A stretch of DNA of 64,000 nucleotides from Mycolicibacterium mengxianglii (GTDB lineage Bacteria; Actinomycetota; Actinomycetes; Mycobacteriales; Mycobacteriaceae), in assembly GCF_015710575.1 (NCBI RefSeq), contig NZ_CP065373.1, positions 4,154,001 to 4,218,000 of the forward strand. The letters run 5' to 3'. The first letter of the stretch is position 1. Each line of letters opens with the position of its first letter. Below the pieces are notes generated by a model. The model saw only the letters and a program-made list of their open reading frames with translations, was not told the DNA's origin and ran no database searches. Positions 53,492 to 64,000 of the stretch are shown piece by piece. The translations under genes were made by a program, and so were the position numbers.

Positions 53492-54955
53492 ATGGCTGAC
53501 CACGCCGAAGATCGTTGCAGCATCGATGAATTGCGCGGCCTGTTCATCTTCGACGGACTGACCGACGAGCAGCTGAACCGGCTCTGCAGCGCCGGACAGG
53601 TGTTGTCACTGCCCGCGGGGCCACTGTGCCGGGAGGGCGAGCCGGCAGCACACTTCTATGTCCTGCTCGACGGTGAGATCGCGCTGTCCAAACGATCCGG
53701 CACCAGGGATATCGACATCTGGCGGGCGTCGGCACCGGGTTCCTACTGCGGCGCCTGGTCGGCGTTCCTCCTGGACCAGGACCTCACCTATGAGAACTCC
53801 GCCAGCCTCACCCGGCCATCGCGGGTTTTCGCCCTCGACGCCACCTCGCTGGGCACCTTCCTGCACAGCGATTTTCCGATGGCGACCCATCTGCTGATCG
53901 GGCATTCACACGGCCGGTCCCACGCACATCGGATCCTCGACCCGCACGACCGCATGGTGCAGCTGGGCCAGTTGACCGCCGGTCTGACCCACGAACTCAA
54001 CAACCCCGCGGCGGCCGCCGTCCGGGCCGCCGCCGAGCTGCGGGACCGGATCGCCGGAATGCGGCAGCGGGTGGCCGACCTGACCGACGGCTCCCCCGCT
54101 CCGGGTGCGGTGCGCTCCATGGTGGAGCTGCAGAACCGGGTGGCCGAACAAGCGTCGAAACCCAGTGCGATGTCGGCCATGCAGAAATCCGACCTCGAGG
54201 CGGCGCTCGGTGAGTGGTTCGACGACCACGGGGTGTCCGACGGGTGGGACCTCGCGGGGACGTTCGCCGAGGCCGGGCTGGACGTCGATTGGATGGAGCG
54301 GGTTTCGGCGTCCATCGAGGAAGTCGGCCACGCGCAGGTGTCCCTGGGACGGACCATGCGCTGGCTGAGTTGCACGGTGGAAACCGAGCTGCTGGTCACC
54401 GAGATCGCCGATGCCACCAAGCGCATCTCCGCGCTGGTCGATCAGGCCAAGCAGTACTCGCAGCTGGACCGTGCGCCCTTCCGTGTCGCGGACGTACACG
54501 AGCTGATCGAGAGCACGCTGACGATGCTGTCGCACCGGCTCGGACCCGGGGTCACCGTCGTCCGGGACTTCGATCTCAGCCTGCCGGATGTGCCGTGTTA
54601 CCCGGGTGACCTCAATCAGGTGTGGACCAATCTGCTCCACAATGCGCTGGACGCGCTCGGCGCCGATGGTGGCGTCGTGACCGTGCGCACCTACCGCATC
54701 GTTGACAAGGTGCGCGTCGAGATCGGCGATACCGGACCGGGCATTCCCGACGAGTTGCTGCCGCGGATATTCGATCCGTTTTTCACCACGAAACCGTTCG
54801 GCGAGGGCACCGGCCTGGGCCTGGACATCGCGGTTCGGATCATCGACCGCCACGGCGGCAGCCTGTGGGCGGAATCAATTCCGGGTGATACGCGTTTTAT
54901 TACGTCACTGCCTCTCACTGTCGCTGTCCCCGAGCCCGCAGACACCGGGTCCTAG
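53492..54955 (+). CDS. Histidine kinase with cyclic-nucleotide-binding-like domain, 1
   Basis: 487 aa. The N-terminal cNMP-binding/CRP-like domain (about 15-140; PAGPLCREGEPAAHFYVLLD) precedes a dimerisation region with H-box GQLTAGLTHELNNPAAAAVR. The catalytic domain has N-box LNQVWTNLLHNALDALG, G1 DTGPGIPD and G2 GEGTGLGLDIA. No transmembrane helix, so it is cytoplasmic. It follows the receiver-oxidoreductase gene by 17 bases and is its likely partner. Confidence 0.92.
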   Translation: MADHAEDRCSIDELRGLFIFDGLTDEQLNRLCSAGQVLSLPAGPLCREGEPAAHFYVLLDGEIALSKRSGTRDIDIWRASAPGSYCGAWSAFLLDQDLTYENSASLTRPSRVFALDATSLGTFLHSDFPMATHLLIGHSHGRSHAHRILDPHDRMVQLGQLTAGLTHELNNPAAAAVRAAAELRDRIAGMRQRVADLTDGSPAPGAVRSMVELQNRVAEQASKPSAMSAMQKSDLEAALGEWFDDHGVSDGWDLAGTFAEAGLDVDWMERVSASIEEVGHAQVSLGRTMRWLSCTVETELLVTEIADATKRISALVDQAKQYSQLDRAPFRVADVHELIESTLTMLSHRLGPGVTVVRDFDLSLPDVPCYPGDLNQVWTNLLHNALDALGADGGVVTVRTYRIVDKVRVEIGDTGPGIPDELLPRIFDPFFTTKPFGEGTGLGLDIAVRIIDRHGGSLWAESIPGDTRFITSLPLTVAVPEPADTGS

Positions 54956-54977
54956 GAAGGTCGACGAAAGGATCCTC

Positions 54978-56495
54978 ATGGGCGAGAAATGCCTGGCCGG
55001 CGAACTGCGCACCCTGTTCCTGTTCGAGCACCTCACCGCCGAACAGCTCGACATGCTGTGCGCCGACGGCCACATCGAGACATTTCCGGCGGGTCCGCTG
55101 TGTACCGAGGGTGAGCCGGCGACCTGCTTCTACGTCCTCATCGACGGCGAACTGGTGATGACCAAGCGGTCCGGCGGCGTGGACATCGAGACCAACCGCA
55201 CCTCGCAGCGCGGGGTGTATTGCGGCGCCTGGTCGGCCTACATCCCCAATGAGGAGCAGCAGTATCAGGCCTCGGTGCGTCTCACCCGGGACTCCAGGAT
55301 GTTCGTCCTCGACGCCGATGCCTTCGCCCGGTTCATGCAGTCGCAGTTCCCGATGGCGGTGCACCTGCTGGAAGGGCACATGGTCGGGGGTCTGCGGCAA
55401 CGGCAGATTCTGGACCAGCGGGAGAAATTGCTGGCGCTCGGCTCGATCACGGCCGGATTGACCCATCAGCTGAACAATCCGGCGGCGGCCACTGCGCGCG
55501 CGGTGGCCGACCTGCGGGAGGGCACCGGCAAGATGCGGCACAAGCTGGCGATGGTGGCCGAGGGCAAGTTCACGCCCGAAGCGTTGCGGGTGCTGGTCAC
55601 CATCCAGGACGAGGTGGCCGAGCAGGTGGCCAAGGCCGACCGCGAGGAGCTCTCGGCACTGGAGTCCTCGGACCGCGAGGAGCAACTCGGCGACTGGCTC
55701 GACGACCACGGCATCATCGGCGGGTGGGATTACGCACCGACGTTCGTCGAAGCCGGCCTCGACATCGACTGGCTGGAGCGGGTCTCGGCAACGGTGGAGG
55801 ACGCGGTGGCCGACGGTCCCGGCGACGGGTCCGCTCTCAACATGCTGCAGAGCGCCATCGGTTGGCTCAAGTACACGATCGACACCGAGCTCCGGATGCA
55901 GGAGATCGCCGAGGCGAGCAAGCGCATCTCCGCACTGCTGGCCGGCGCCAAGCAGTACTCGCAGATGGACCGCGGCGCGTATCAGAGCGCCAAAGTCCAC
56001 GAACTGCTGCGCAGCACCATCATGATGTTCGGCGACAAGCTCGGCATGGCCGGCAAGGGCAAGCCCATCACCCTGGTCAAGGACATGGACTACGACCTGC
56101 CCGAGATCCTCTGCTACCCGGGTGATCTCAACCAGGTGTGGACCAACATCATGGACAACGCCATTCAGGCGATGGACGGGCACGGCACGTTGACGGTGCG
56201 CACCATGCGCCAGGACGACAACATGATCCGCATCGAGATCTGCGACGACGGTCCCGGTATCCCCGAGGACATCATCGACCGGATCTTCACGCCGTTCTTC
56301 ACCACGAAACCGGTCGGCCAGGGCACCGGGCTGGGCCTTGACCTCGCGTGGCGCGTTGTTGTGGAAAAGCATCACGGGAACATGTCGGTGCAGTCCAAGC
56401 CCGGCGACACCCGCTTCATCATCTGCCTGCCCTTGCAGGCACCGGCCCCGGAATCGGCACCGCCGGCGGAAATCACCGCCGGCGACGCGGAATAG
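54978..56495 (+). CDS. Histidine kinase with cyclic-nucleotide-binding-like domain, 2
   Basis: 505 aa from ATG 54978 behind GAAAGGA. Same architecture as the upstream kinase: CRP-like domain (PAGPLCTEGEPATCFYVLID), phosphoacceptor helix GSITAGLTHQLNNPAAATAR, and catalytic N, G1 and G2 boxes (LNQVWTNIMDNAIQAMDG, DDGPGIPED, GQGTGLGLDLA). The residue after the phospho-His is Gln rather than Glu, which may weaken autophosphorylation. It is a tandem duplicate of the preceding gene. Confidence 0.92.
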   Translation: MGEKCLAGELRTLFLFEHLTAEQLDMLCADGHIETFPAGPLCTEGEPATCFYVLIDGELVMTKRSGGVDIETNRTSQRGVYCGAWSAYIPNEEQQYQASVRLTRDSRMFVLDADAFARFMQSQFPMAVHLLEGHMVGGLRQRQILDQREKLLALGSITAGLTHQLNNPAAATARAVADLREGTGKMRHKLAMVAEGKFTPEALRVLVTIQDEVAEQVAKADREELSALESSDREEQLGDWLDDHGIIGGWDYAPTFVEAGLDIDWLERVSATVEDAVADGPGDGSALNMLQSAIGWLKYTIDTELRMQEIAEASKRISALLAGAKQYSQMDRGAYQSAKVHELLRSTIMMFGDKLGMAGKGKPITLVKDMDYDLPEILCYPGDLNQVWTNIMDNAIQAMDGHGTLTVRTMRQDDNMIRIEICDDGPGIPEDIIDRIFTPFFTTKPVGQGTGLGLDLAWRVVVEKHHGNMSVQSKPGDTRFIICLPLQAPAPESAPPAEITAGDAE

Positions 56496-56524
56496 TCCTC
56501 ACCGAGTACCGGGTAGCCTGTGAC

Positions 56525-57370
56525 ATGACCAAACCTGATCTGGGCACGTACGGCGTCTTCGGTGGCTACTGGCTGTGGGAGCAGATGTCCGCAGCGCAGC
56601 TCCGGGAGATCGAGGCACTCGGGTACGGCGCCATCTGGGCGGGCGGCTCCCCCGCCGCTGACCTGTCGTGGGTGGAGCCCCTGCTCGCGGCCACCGACAC
56701 CCTGAAGGTCGCGACGGGCATCGTCAACATCTGGACCGCAGCGCCGGGGCCGGTGGCGGAGTCCTTCCACCGGATCGACAAGGCCTACCCGGGGCGGTTC
56801 CTGCTCGGCATCGGCGTCGGTCACCCCGAAGCGCAGACCGAATACAAAAAGCCTTACGACGCCCTGACGGAATACCTGGATGCGCTCGACTCCAACGGCG
56901 TCCCCAGCGACCGTCGGGTGGTCGCGGCCCTCGGTCCGCAGGTGCTCAAGCTCGCTGCGCGCCGCAGCGCCAGCGCGCACCCGTACCTGACGACTCCCGA
57001 GCACACCGCGCACGCCCGCGAACTGATCGGGCCCGACGCATTTCTGGCACCGGAGCACAAAGTGGTGTTGACCACCGACGCTGAAGAGGCGCGTGCCGAG
57101 GGCCGGAAAGTGCTCGAGATCTACCTGAATCTGGCCAACTACGTGAACAATTGGAAGCGGCTCGGTTTCACCGACGATGACGTCGCCAAACCGGGCAGCG
57201 ATCGGCTGATCGACGCCGTCGTCGCCTATGGCGAGCCCGATGCGATCGCAGCGAGGCTGAAAGCCCACCTCGACGCGGGTGCTGACCATGTGCCCGTTCA
57301 GGTGCTGACCTCACCTGAGAAACTGGTACCTGCACTGGCTGAGCTCGCTGGACCGCTCGGCTTGACCTGA
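56525..57370 (+). CDS. F420-dependent luciferase-like oxidoreductase 1
   Basis: 281 aa, TIM-barrel LLM family (TIGR03620-like). Typical parts: LGYGAIWAGGSPAADLSWVE, TGIVNIWTAAPGPVAESFHR, GRFLLGIGVGHPEAQTEYKK. Substrate unknown. It is adjacent to a close paralogue and lies where Rv3463 lies in M. tuberculosis. Confidence 0.9.
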   Translation: MTKPDLGTYGVFGGYWLWEQMSAAQLREIEALGYGAIWAGGSPAADLSWVEPLLAATDTLKVATGIVNIWTAAPGPVAESFHRIDKAYPGRFLLGIGVGHPEAQTEYKKPYDALTEYLDALDSNGVPSDRRVVAALGPQVLKLAARRSASAHPYLTTPEHTAHARELIGPDAFLAPEHKVVLTTDAEEARAEGRKVLEIYLNLANYVNNWKRLGFTDDDVAKPGSDRLIDAVVAYGEPDAIAARLKAHLDAGADHVPVQVLTSPEKLVPALAELAGPLGLT

Positions 57371-57400
57371 ACGTTTCGCTGACGAGATGGGGATCCCCTG

Positions 57401-59268
<1,868 letters not shown>

Positions 59269-59269
59269 C

Positions 59270-59896
59270 ATGGCTTTCCGAGAGCTGAAGATCCCCGGCG
59301 CGTGGGAAATCACCCCGACCCTGCATCACGACGGGCGCGGGTCGTTCTTCGAGTGGTTCACCGAGCAGGAGTTCAGCGCCGCGACCGGACAGCGGTTCGA
59401 CCTGCGGCAGGCCAACTGTTCGGTGTCCGCGGCGGGCGTGTTGCGCGGCCTGCACTTCGCGCAGCTGCCGCCGAGCCAGGCCAAGTACGTCACCTGCGTA
59501 TACGGAGCGGTCTTCGACGTGGTGGTCGACATCCGAGTCGACTCCCCGACTTTCGGCTTGTGGGACGCGGTGCTGCTGGACGACAAGGACCGGCGGTCGA
59601 TCTACCTGTCTGAGGGTTTGGGACACGCTTTCCTTGCGTTGCAGGATGATTCGACCGTGATGTACCTGTGTTCGGCGGAGTACGCCCCGCAGCGTGAACA
59701 CACCATCTCTCCGCTGGACCCGGCGCTGGGCATCGAGTGGCCGGTGGCAGGGTCCGAGTTGGTGCTCTCGGACCGGGATCGCCACGCCATGTCGCTCGAT
59801 GAGGCGCGCGCGGCCGGGATCCTGCCGACCTGGGCCGCTGCCCAGGAATTCGTCGCCGGTCTGCGCCGCCGCTTCCCCTCCTCACCTGCTGACTAA
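59270..59896 (+). CDS. rmlC: dTDP-4-dehydrorhamnose 3,5-epimerase
   Basis: 208 aa cupin. Active-site His and surroundings in GVLRGLHFAQLPPSQAKYVT; FDVVVDIRVDSPTFGLWDAV; Tyr/catalytic region SEGLGHAFLALQDDSTVMYL. Third enzyme of dTDP-rhamnose synthesis, co-transcribed with rmlB. Confidence 0.95.
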   Translation: MAFRELKIPGAWEITPTLHHDGRGSFFEWFTEQEFSAATGQRFDLRQANCSVSAAGVLRGLHFAQLPPSQAKYVTCVYGAVFDVVVDIRVDSPTFGLWDAVLLDDKDRRSIYLSEGLGHAFLALQDDSTVMYLCSAEYAPQREHTISPLDPALGIEWPVAGSELVLSDRDRHAMSLDEARAAGILPTWAAAQEFVAGLRRRFPSSPAD

Positions 59897-59975
59897 CCAC
59901 CCCGGCCGAGCGTGCGCGTCCCCGCCCGACGCGCCGACCCATTTTCGTAGTCTGCGCCCGCTCGTCGCACGGGGA

Positions 59976-61358
59976 TCAGCTGAGCTCGAGATCCCCCGGC
60001 TTCCAGGTGCCGTCAAAGGCGGGGCCGTCGGGCCCGTAGATCCGGAAATAGGCGAACCACCCGGAGTCCGGAATGGTTTTGATCCAGCGCCCACCGGCAT
60101 CTTCGGGCGGTTCGGGACCGAAGTGCAGCACCACCGAATCTCCTGTGAGATCGGATAATTCGAACTTCGAGCGCAACGCCGCCCGGCCCTGGTCGGTCTG
60201 CACCTGGCTGCGGGTGGTGGCGTCGTAGACGGTGACCGACCAGAACAGCGTGGCCGGCACCGGCAGCGGGACCGTCAGCGTGTAGTTGTTGGCGCCGTCG
60301 AGGTAGGCGCCGGTGCGGTCGGAAAGCGCAAGCCAGTACAGGGAACCGGTGCCGGGGTCGCGGCGGAACATCGCCGGCGAGGTCGCGATGGCCTGGAAGA
60401 ACCACTTGTCCATTGCGTAGGTATCGCGGTAACCCGGGGTGTCGAAGGTGCTGCCCTCACTGCGCAACGCCACCCACTCCCACTGGCGCTCCGGCCACAC
60501 CAGACGTGCCGGGGTGCGGTCGGCGAAGGACTCCGTCCGCATCTGCAGGTTCGCCGTTTTGGCCGCCAGTTCCAGGATCTGGGTCAGTCGCGAATCCGGT
60601 TCGAACGGTTGCCCTTTCGCAATGCCCAGTGCGGCCAGCTCGCCGTACTGCGCGCGGCTGTCGGCCAGCACGGGTTCGGCGTCGACGATGCGGTGCAGCG
60701 CTTGCCAGAAGCCCATGCCGGTCTCGATGGCCAGCGGGGTGGTGTCCTGATCAGCTGCGGTCATGTCCACCCACACCGGTTCGGACCAGTCGGGCGACGG
60801 TTCCATCGGGTGGATTGTGACGGTCGCGATCCGCTTCAGCGCCGCCGCCACGTCACCGTCCTGCGGGATCGCCCTGACCGCGGCCAACACGCGGTAAGCC
60901 TCGGCGGTGCCGACGTGGTGACCGTCGGGCACGTCGGCGTCGTAGCCCGGTGGTAGTACGACGTGCTTGCCGCCCGCCCCGGCGTCCGGTCCGGACAGAC
61001 CGAAGTCCAGGATCCACCGCTGGTGGATGTCGAACACCGCGCCCACGAATGCCCCTTCGGGCACATCGATCACCATCGGCCCGGCGTGCAGATCCAGCAG
61101 CGCGGCGCCGTACGGAGTATCGGAGTTCAACGTGAACCCGACGTGACGAGGCTGGGCGTCCAGGTAGCCGAATACCTCGTTCGGTCGTGCCCCCGCGGCC
61201 GCGGTGCCGTCGAACAGCGCGGCGCCGGACACTGACCGGTAGAAGTGGCGATACGCCTGTACGGCGCGATTGAGGTCGACGGCCTCGTAGGCCAGCTCGA
61301 TGGTGCCCGGCAATGGATAGCCGCCACGCAGCGGCGCGCTCTCAGGATTCACGGTCAT
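59976..61358 (-). CDS. DUF1254/DUF1214 protein
   Basis: 460 aa from ATG 61358. The N-terminal DUF1254 part includes NSDTPYGAALLDLHAGPMVI and DIHQRWILDFGLSGPDAG. The C-terminal DUF1214 part includes NNYTLTVPLPVPATLFWSV, TVYDATTRSQVQTDQGR and KTIPDSGWFAYFRIYGP. Function not established; no signal peptide is obvious. Confidence 0.88.
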   Translation of the reverse strand: MTVNPESAPLRGGYPLPGTIELAYEAVDLNRAVQAYRHFYRSVSGAALFDGTAAAGARPNEVFGYLDAQPRHVGFTLNSDTPYGAALLDLHAGPMVIDVPEGAFVGAVFDIHQRWILDFGLSGPDAGAGGKHVVLPPGYDADVPDGHHVGTAEAYRVLAAVRAIPQDGDVAAALKRIATVTIHPMEPSPDWSEPVWVDMTAADQDTTPLAIETGMGFWQALHRIVDAEPVLADSRAQYGELAALGIAKGQPFEPDSRLTQILELAAKTANLQMRTESFADRTPARLVWPERQWEWVALRSEGSTFDTPGYRDTYAMDKWFFQAIATSPAMFRRDPGTGSLYWLALSDRTGAYLDGANNYTLTVPLPVPATLFWSVTVYDATTRSQVQTDQGRAALRSKFELSDLTGDSVVLHFGPEPPEDAGGRWIKTIPDSGWFAYFRIYGPDGPAFDGTWKPGDLELS

Positions 61359-61472
61359 CAGCCGAAACCCCTTCCGGTCTGGAACTCGACAGTAAGTCCG
61401 CCGCGCTTCGAGAGCGGCGATTCCGGCGCCGGCATCCCCGGGTGCCGACCTTGCGTCCACCGACCGCAATTA

Positions 61473-61494
61473 CTAGGATATGCAAGTATTCTAG
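61473..61494. promoter_or_regulatory. Inverted repeat upstream of mmsA
   Basis: CTAGGATA (61473-61480) and TATTCTAG (61487-61494) form an 8-bp inverted repeat with one mismatch and a 6-base spacer, ending 25 bases before mmsA. Its size and place suit a MarR- or TetR-type operator overlapping the promoter. Confidence 0.5.
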
Positions 61495-61519
61495 ATCACT
61501 CCTGCCGAAGGGCGCGGCC

Positions 61520-63040
61520 ATGACAACACAGATTCCCCATTTCATCGACGGCAAGCGCGCGACGCTGGGTTCCACCCGCACCGCAGACGTCCTCAACCCC
61601 AGCACCGGCGAGGTCCAGGCCCAGGTGCTGCTGGCCTCGGGTGCCGACGTGGACACCGCCGTAGCTGTCGCGGTGCAGGCCCAGCAGGAATGGGCGGCCT
61701 GGAATCCGCAGCGCCGCGCCCGGGTGATGATGAAGTTCGTCGAACTGGTCAACGCCCATGCCGACGAACTGGCTCAACTGCTCTCCCTGGAGCACGGCAA
61801 GACCGTCGCCGACTCTCTCGGCGACATCCAACGTGGCGTCGAGGTCATTGAGTTCGCCATCGGCATCCCGCACCTGCTCAAGGGTGAGTACACCGAAGGA
61901 GCCGGCACCGGCATCGACGTCTACTCGCTGCGTCAGCCGCTCGGAGTCGTCGCCGGCATCACCCCGTTCAACTTCCCCGCGATGATCCCGCTGTGGAAGG
62001 CAGGCCCGGCCCTGGCATGCGGCAATGCATTCATCCTCAAGCCTTCTGAGCGGGACCCGTCGGTTCCGGTGCGCCTGGCCGAGCTGTTCCTGGAAGCCGG
62101 CCTGCCCGCCGGGGTGTTCCAGGTCGTCCAGGGCGACAAGGAAGCCGTCGACGCGATCCTGCACCACCCCGACATCCAGGCCGTCGGCTTTGTCGGCAGC
62201 TCCGATATCGCGCAGTACATCTACGCCACCGCCGCGGCCAACGGGAAGCGCTCACAGTGCTTCGGCGGGGCCAAGAACCACATGATCATCATGCCCGACG
62301 CCGACCTCGACCAGGCCGTCGACGCCCTCATCGGCGCCGGCTACGGCAGCGCCGGCGAACGCTGCATGGCCATCAGCGTCGCGGTGCCCGTCGGCGAAGA
62401 GACCGCGAATCGCCTGCGCGCCAGGCTCGTTGAACGCATCAGCAACCTGCGCGTCGGACACAGCCTCGACCCGAAGGCCGACTACGGACCACTGGTCACC
62501 GGCGCCGCACTCGAGCGCGTCAAGAACTACATCGGCCAAGGCGTGGAAGCCGGGGCCGAGATCGTGGTCGACGGTCGCGAACGTGCCAGCAACGAAATGA
62601 CTTTCGGCGACGACAGCCTCGAGGGCGGCTACTTCATCGGCCCCACCCTGTTCGATCACGTCACCCCCGAGATGTCGATCTACACCGACGAGATCTTCGG
62701 ACCCGTGCTGTGCATCGTGCGCGCGCACGACTACGACGAGGCGTTGGCGCTGCCCTCGAAGCACGAGTACGGCAACGGCGTGGCGATCTTCACCCGCGAC
62801 GGCGACGCCGCCCGCGACTTCGTGGCCAAGGTCCAGGTCGGCATGGTCGGCGTCAACGTGCCGATCCCGGTTCCGGTGGCCTACCACAGCTTCGGCGGCT
62901 GGAAAAGGTCCGGCTTCGGCGACCTCAACCAGCACGGCCCGGCGTCGATCCAGTTCTACACCAAGACCAAGACCGTCACGTCGCGGTGGCCCTCCGGCAT
63001 CAAGGATGGCGCCGAGTTCTCCATCCCCACGATGAAGTAG
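61520..63040 (+). CDS. mmsA: Methylmalonate-semialdehyde dehydrogenase (CoA-acylating)
   Basis: 506 aa from ATG 61520. Oxidises methylmalonate semialdehyde to propionyl-CoA in valine catabolism. Features: GITPFNFPAMIPLWKAGPAL, FGGAKNHMIIMPDADLDQAV, and nucleophile Cys in GSAGERCMAISVAV, all typical of the CoA-dependent MmsA branch. An acyl-CoA dehydrogenase follows 10 bases later, as in the M. tuberculosis mmsA-fadE9 pair. Confidence 0.94.
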   Translation: MTTQIPHFIDGKRATLGSTRTADVLNPSTGEVQAQVLLASGADVDTAVAVAVQAQQEWAAWNPQRRARVMMKFVELVNAHADELAQLLSLEHGKTVADSLGDIQRGVEVIEFAIGIPHLLKGEYTEGAGTGIDVYSLRQPLGVVAGITPFNFPAMIPLWKAGPALACGNAFILKPSERDPSVPVRLAELFLEAGLPAGVFQVVQGDKEAVDAILHHPDIQAVGFVGSSDIAQYIYATAAANGKRSQCFGGAKNHMIIMPDADLDQAVDALIGAGYGSAGERCMAISVAVPVGEETANRLRARLVERISNLRVGHSLDPKADYGPLVTGAALERVKNYIGQGVEAGAEIVVDGRERASNEMTFGDDSLEGGYFIGPTLFDHVTPEMSIYTDEIFGPVLCIVRAHDYDEALALPSKHEYGNGVAIFTRDGDAARDFVAKVQVGMVGVNVPIPVPVAYHSFGGWKRSGFGDLNQHGPASIQFYTKTKTVTSRWPSGIKDGAEFSIPTMK

Positions 63041-63050
63041 GCGCAGCGCC

Positions 63051-64000
63051 ATGCAGATGTTCGGGCTCGACGCAGACGAGCGCGTCATCACCGAGACGGC
63101 CGCCGCGTTCGCGGCCAAACGCCTTGCCCCACACGCCCTGGACTGGGATACCGAGAAGCATTTCCCGACCGACGTGCTGCGCTCGGCAGCCGAGCTCGGG
63201 ATGGCCGCGGTCTACTGCAGCGAGGACGTCGGCGGCAGCGGCCTGCGGCGCCTCGATGCGGTCCGGATCTTCGAGCAACTGGCCGCCGCCGACCCCACCA
63301 TCGCGGCATTCATCTCGATCCACAACATGTGCGCGTGGATGATCGACACCTACGGCACGCAGGAACAACGCAAGGCCTGGGTGCCGAAGTTGGCCTCGAT
63401 GGAAGCCTTGGCCAGCTACTGCCTCACCGAACCCGGTGCGGGCTCGGACGCAGCTGCACTGCGTACCAGGGCGGTACGGGACGGTGACCACTTCGTGCTC
63501 GACGGGGTCAAACAGTTCATCTCGGGAGCAGGCGTTTCCGACGTCTACGTGGTGATGGCCCGCACCGGCGGTGAGGGACCTCGCGGCATCTCGGCGTTCA
63601 TCGTCGAAAAGGGCACGCCTGGGCTGTCTTTCGGGCCTGCTGAGATCAAGATGGGTTGGAATGCCCAGCCCACCGCCCAGGTGATCTTCGAAGGTGTTCG
63701 GGTGCCCGCCGATGCCATGCTCGGTGGCGCCGCAGGCGAGGGCACCGGGTTCGGCATCGCCATGAACGGTCTCAACGGCGGACGCATCAATATCGCGGCC
63801 TGTTCCCTGGGCGGGGCACAGGCGGCCTACGACAAGGCTGCGGTTTATGTCCGCGATCGCGACGCGTTCGGCGGTTCCCTGCTCGACGAACCCACCATCC
63901 GGTTCACGCTGGCCGATATGGCGACCGCCCTGCAGACCTCCCGCACCCTGCTGTGGCAGGCGGCTGCTGCGCTCGATGCCGGCGACCCGGACAAGGTGGA
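63051..64000 (+). CDS. Acyl-CoA dehydrogenase (isobutyryl-CoA dehydrogenase-like), cut by window end
   Basis: At least 316 residues from ATG 63051; the C-terminus is outside the window. FAD/substrate segments: YCLTEPGAGSDAAALRTRAV, FISGAGVSDVYVVMARTGG, GISAFIVEKGTPGLSFGPAE, GLNGGRINIAACSLGGAQAA. Its position directly after mmsA supports isobutyryl-CoA oxidation in valine degradation (FadE9 equivalent). Confidence 0.92.
   Translation, partial: MQMFGLDADERVITETAAAFAAKRLAPHALDWDTEKHFPTDVLRSAAELGMAAVYCSEDVGGSGLRRLDAVRIFEQLAAADPTIAAFISIHNMCAWMIDTYGTQEQRKAWVPKLASMEALASYCLTEPGAGSDAAALRTRAVRDGDHFVLDGVKQFISGAGVSDVYVVMARTGGEGPRGISAFIVEKGTPGLSFGPAEIKMGWNAQPTAQVIFEGVRVPADAMLGGAAGEGTGFGIAMNGLNGGRINIAACSLGGAQAAYDKAAVYVRDRDAFGGSLLDEPTIRFTLADMATALQTSRTLLWQAAAALDAGDPDKV

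Noticed and set aside
54915..56375. 486-codon open frame on the minus strand
   Set aside because: Antisense shadow of the second histidine kinase.

Overview
The window is a high-GC actinobacterial chromosome segment, almost certainly from a fast-growing Mycobacterium (Mycolicibacterium). The evidence is the order rpsI-rplM / esxT-esxU-eccC4-eccD4-mycP4-eccB4 / cutinases / truA-rplQ-rpoA-rpsD-rpsK-rpsM-rpmJ-infA / rmlB-rmlC, which matches the Rv3442c-Rv3465 region of M. tuberculosis. Two blocks interrupt that backbone: a coenzyme-B12 dehydratase locus between rplM and esxT, and a 13.2-kb integrated element inside eccC4.

Region 1 (1-2070): two tandem small secreted proteins, then rplM-rpsI with a strong terminator. 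Region 2 (2277-16974): a coenzyme-B12 diol/glycerol dehydratase locus. It has the three dehydratase subunits in the order small-large-medium, a two-subunit reactivase, a PduO-type adenosyltransferase, a separate PduO-C/GlcG-like protein, a GlpF-type channel, a ThcA-type aldehyde dehydrogenase, a FhuF-like 2Fe-2S protein and a set of regulators. The regulators are a NarL/LuxR protein with a degenerate receiver, a GAF-SpoIIE phosphatase, a CarH-like B12-binding protein and a GAF-winged-helix regulator. A 19-bp sequence made of TGCAAC repeats 11 bp apart lies in the same orientation upstream of three transcription units of this locus, so they probably form a small regulon.

Region 3 (17133-39842): the ESX-4 type VII secretion locus. 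eccC4 is cut in two by an integrative element (21336-34533) that encodes a large serine integrase. A 10-bp sequence repeats at both ends, and removing the element rejoins eccC4 in frame (about 1221 aa). The element has a long, tightly coupled minus-strand replication/regulation operon (integrase, DUF2742 protein, RepA-like ATPase with GGTTCCC repeats inside its gene, WhiB-like and excisionase-like proteins). It also has a cargo segment with a RES/Xre toxin-antitoxin pair, a nuclease-like protein, and a nucleotidyltransferase-like protein with an unknown partner. No capsid, portal or tail genes were seen, so it resembles a phage satellite or phiRv1-type element.

Region 4 (40091-49447): a CGNR regulator and a divergent EamA exporter, four tandem cutinase-like lipases, and the truA/ribosomal protein/rpoA operon. 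Region 5 (49745-64000): NfeD plus flotillin; a signalling cassette made of a receiver-oxidoreductase fusion and two cyclic-nucleotide-domain histidine kinases; two tandem F420-dependent oxidoreductases; rmlB-rmlC; a DUF1254/DUF1214 protein; and the start of a valine-catabolic operon (mmsA and an acyl-CoA dehydrogenase cut by the window end).

All family assignments are from reading the translated sequence; no database search was run.
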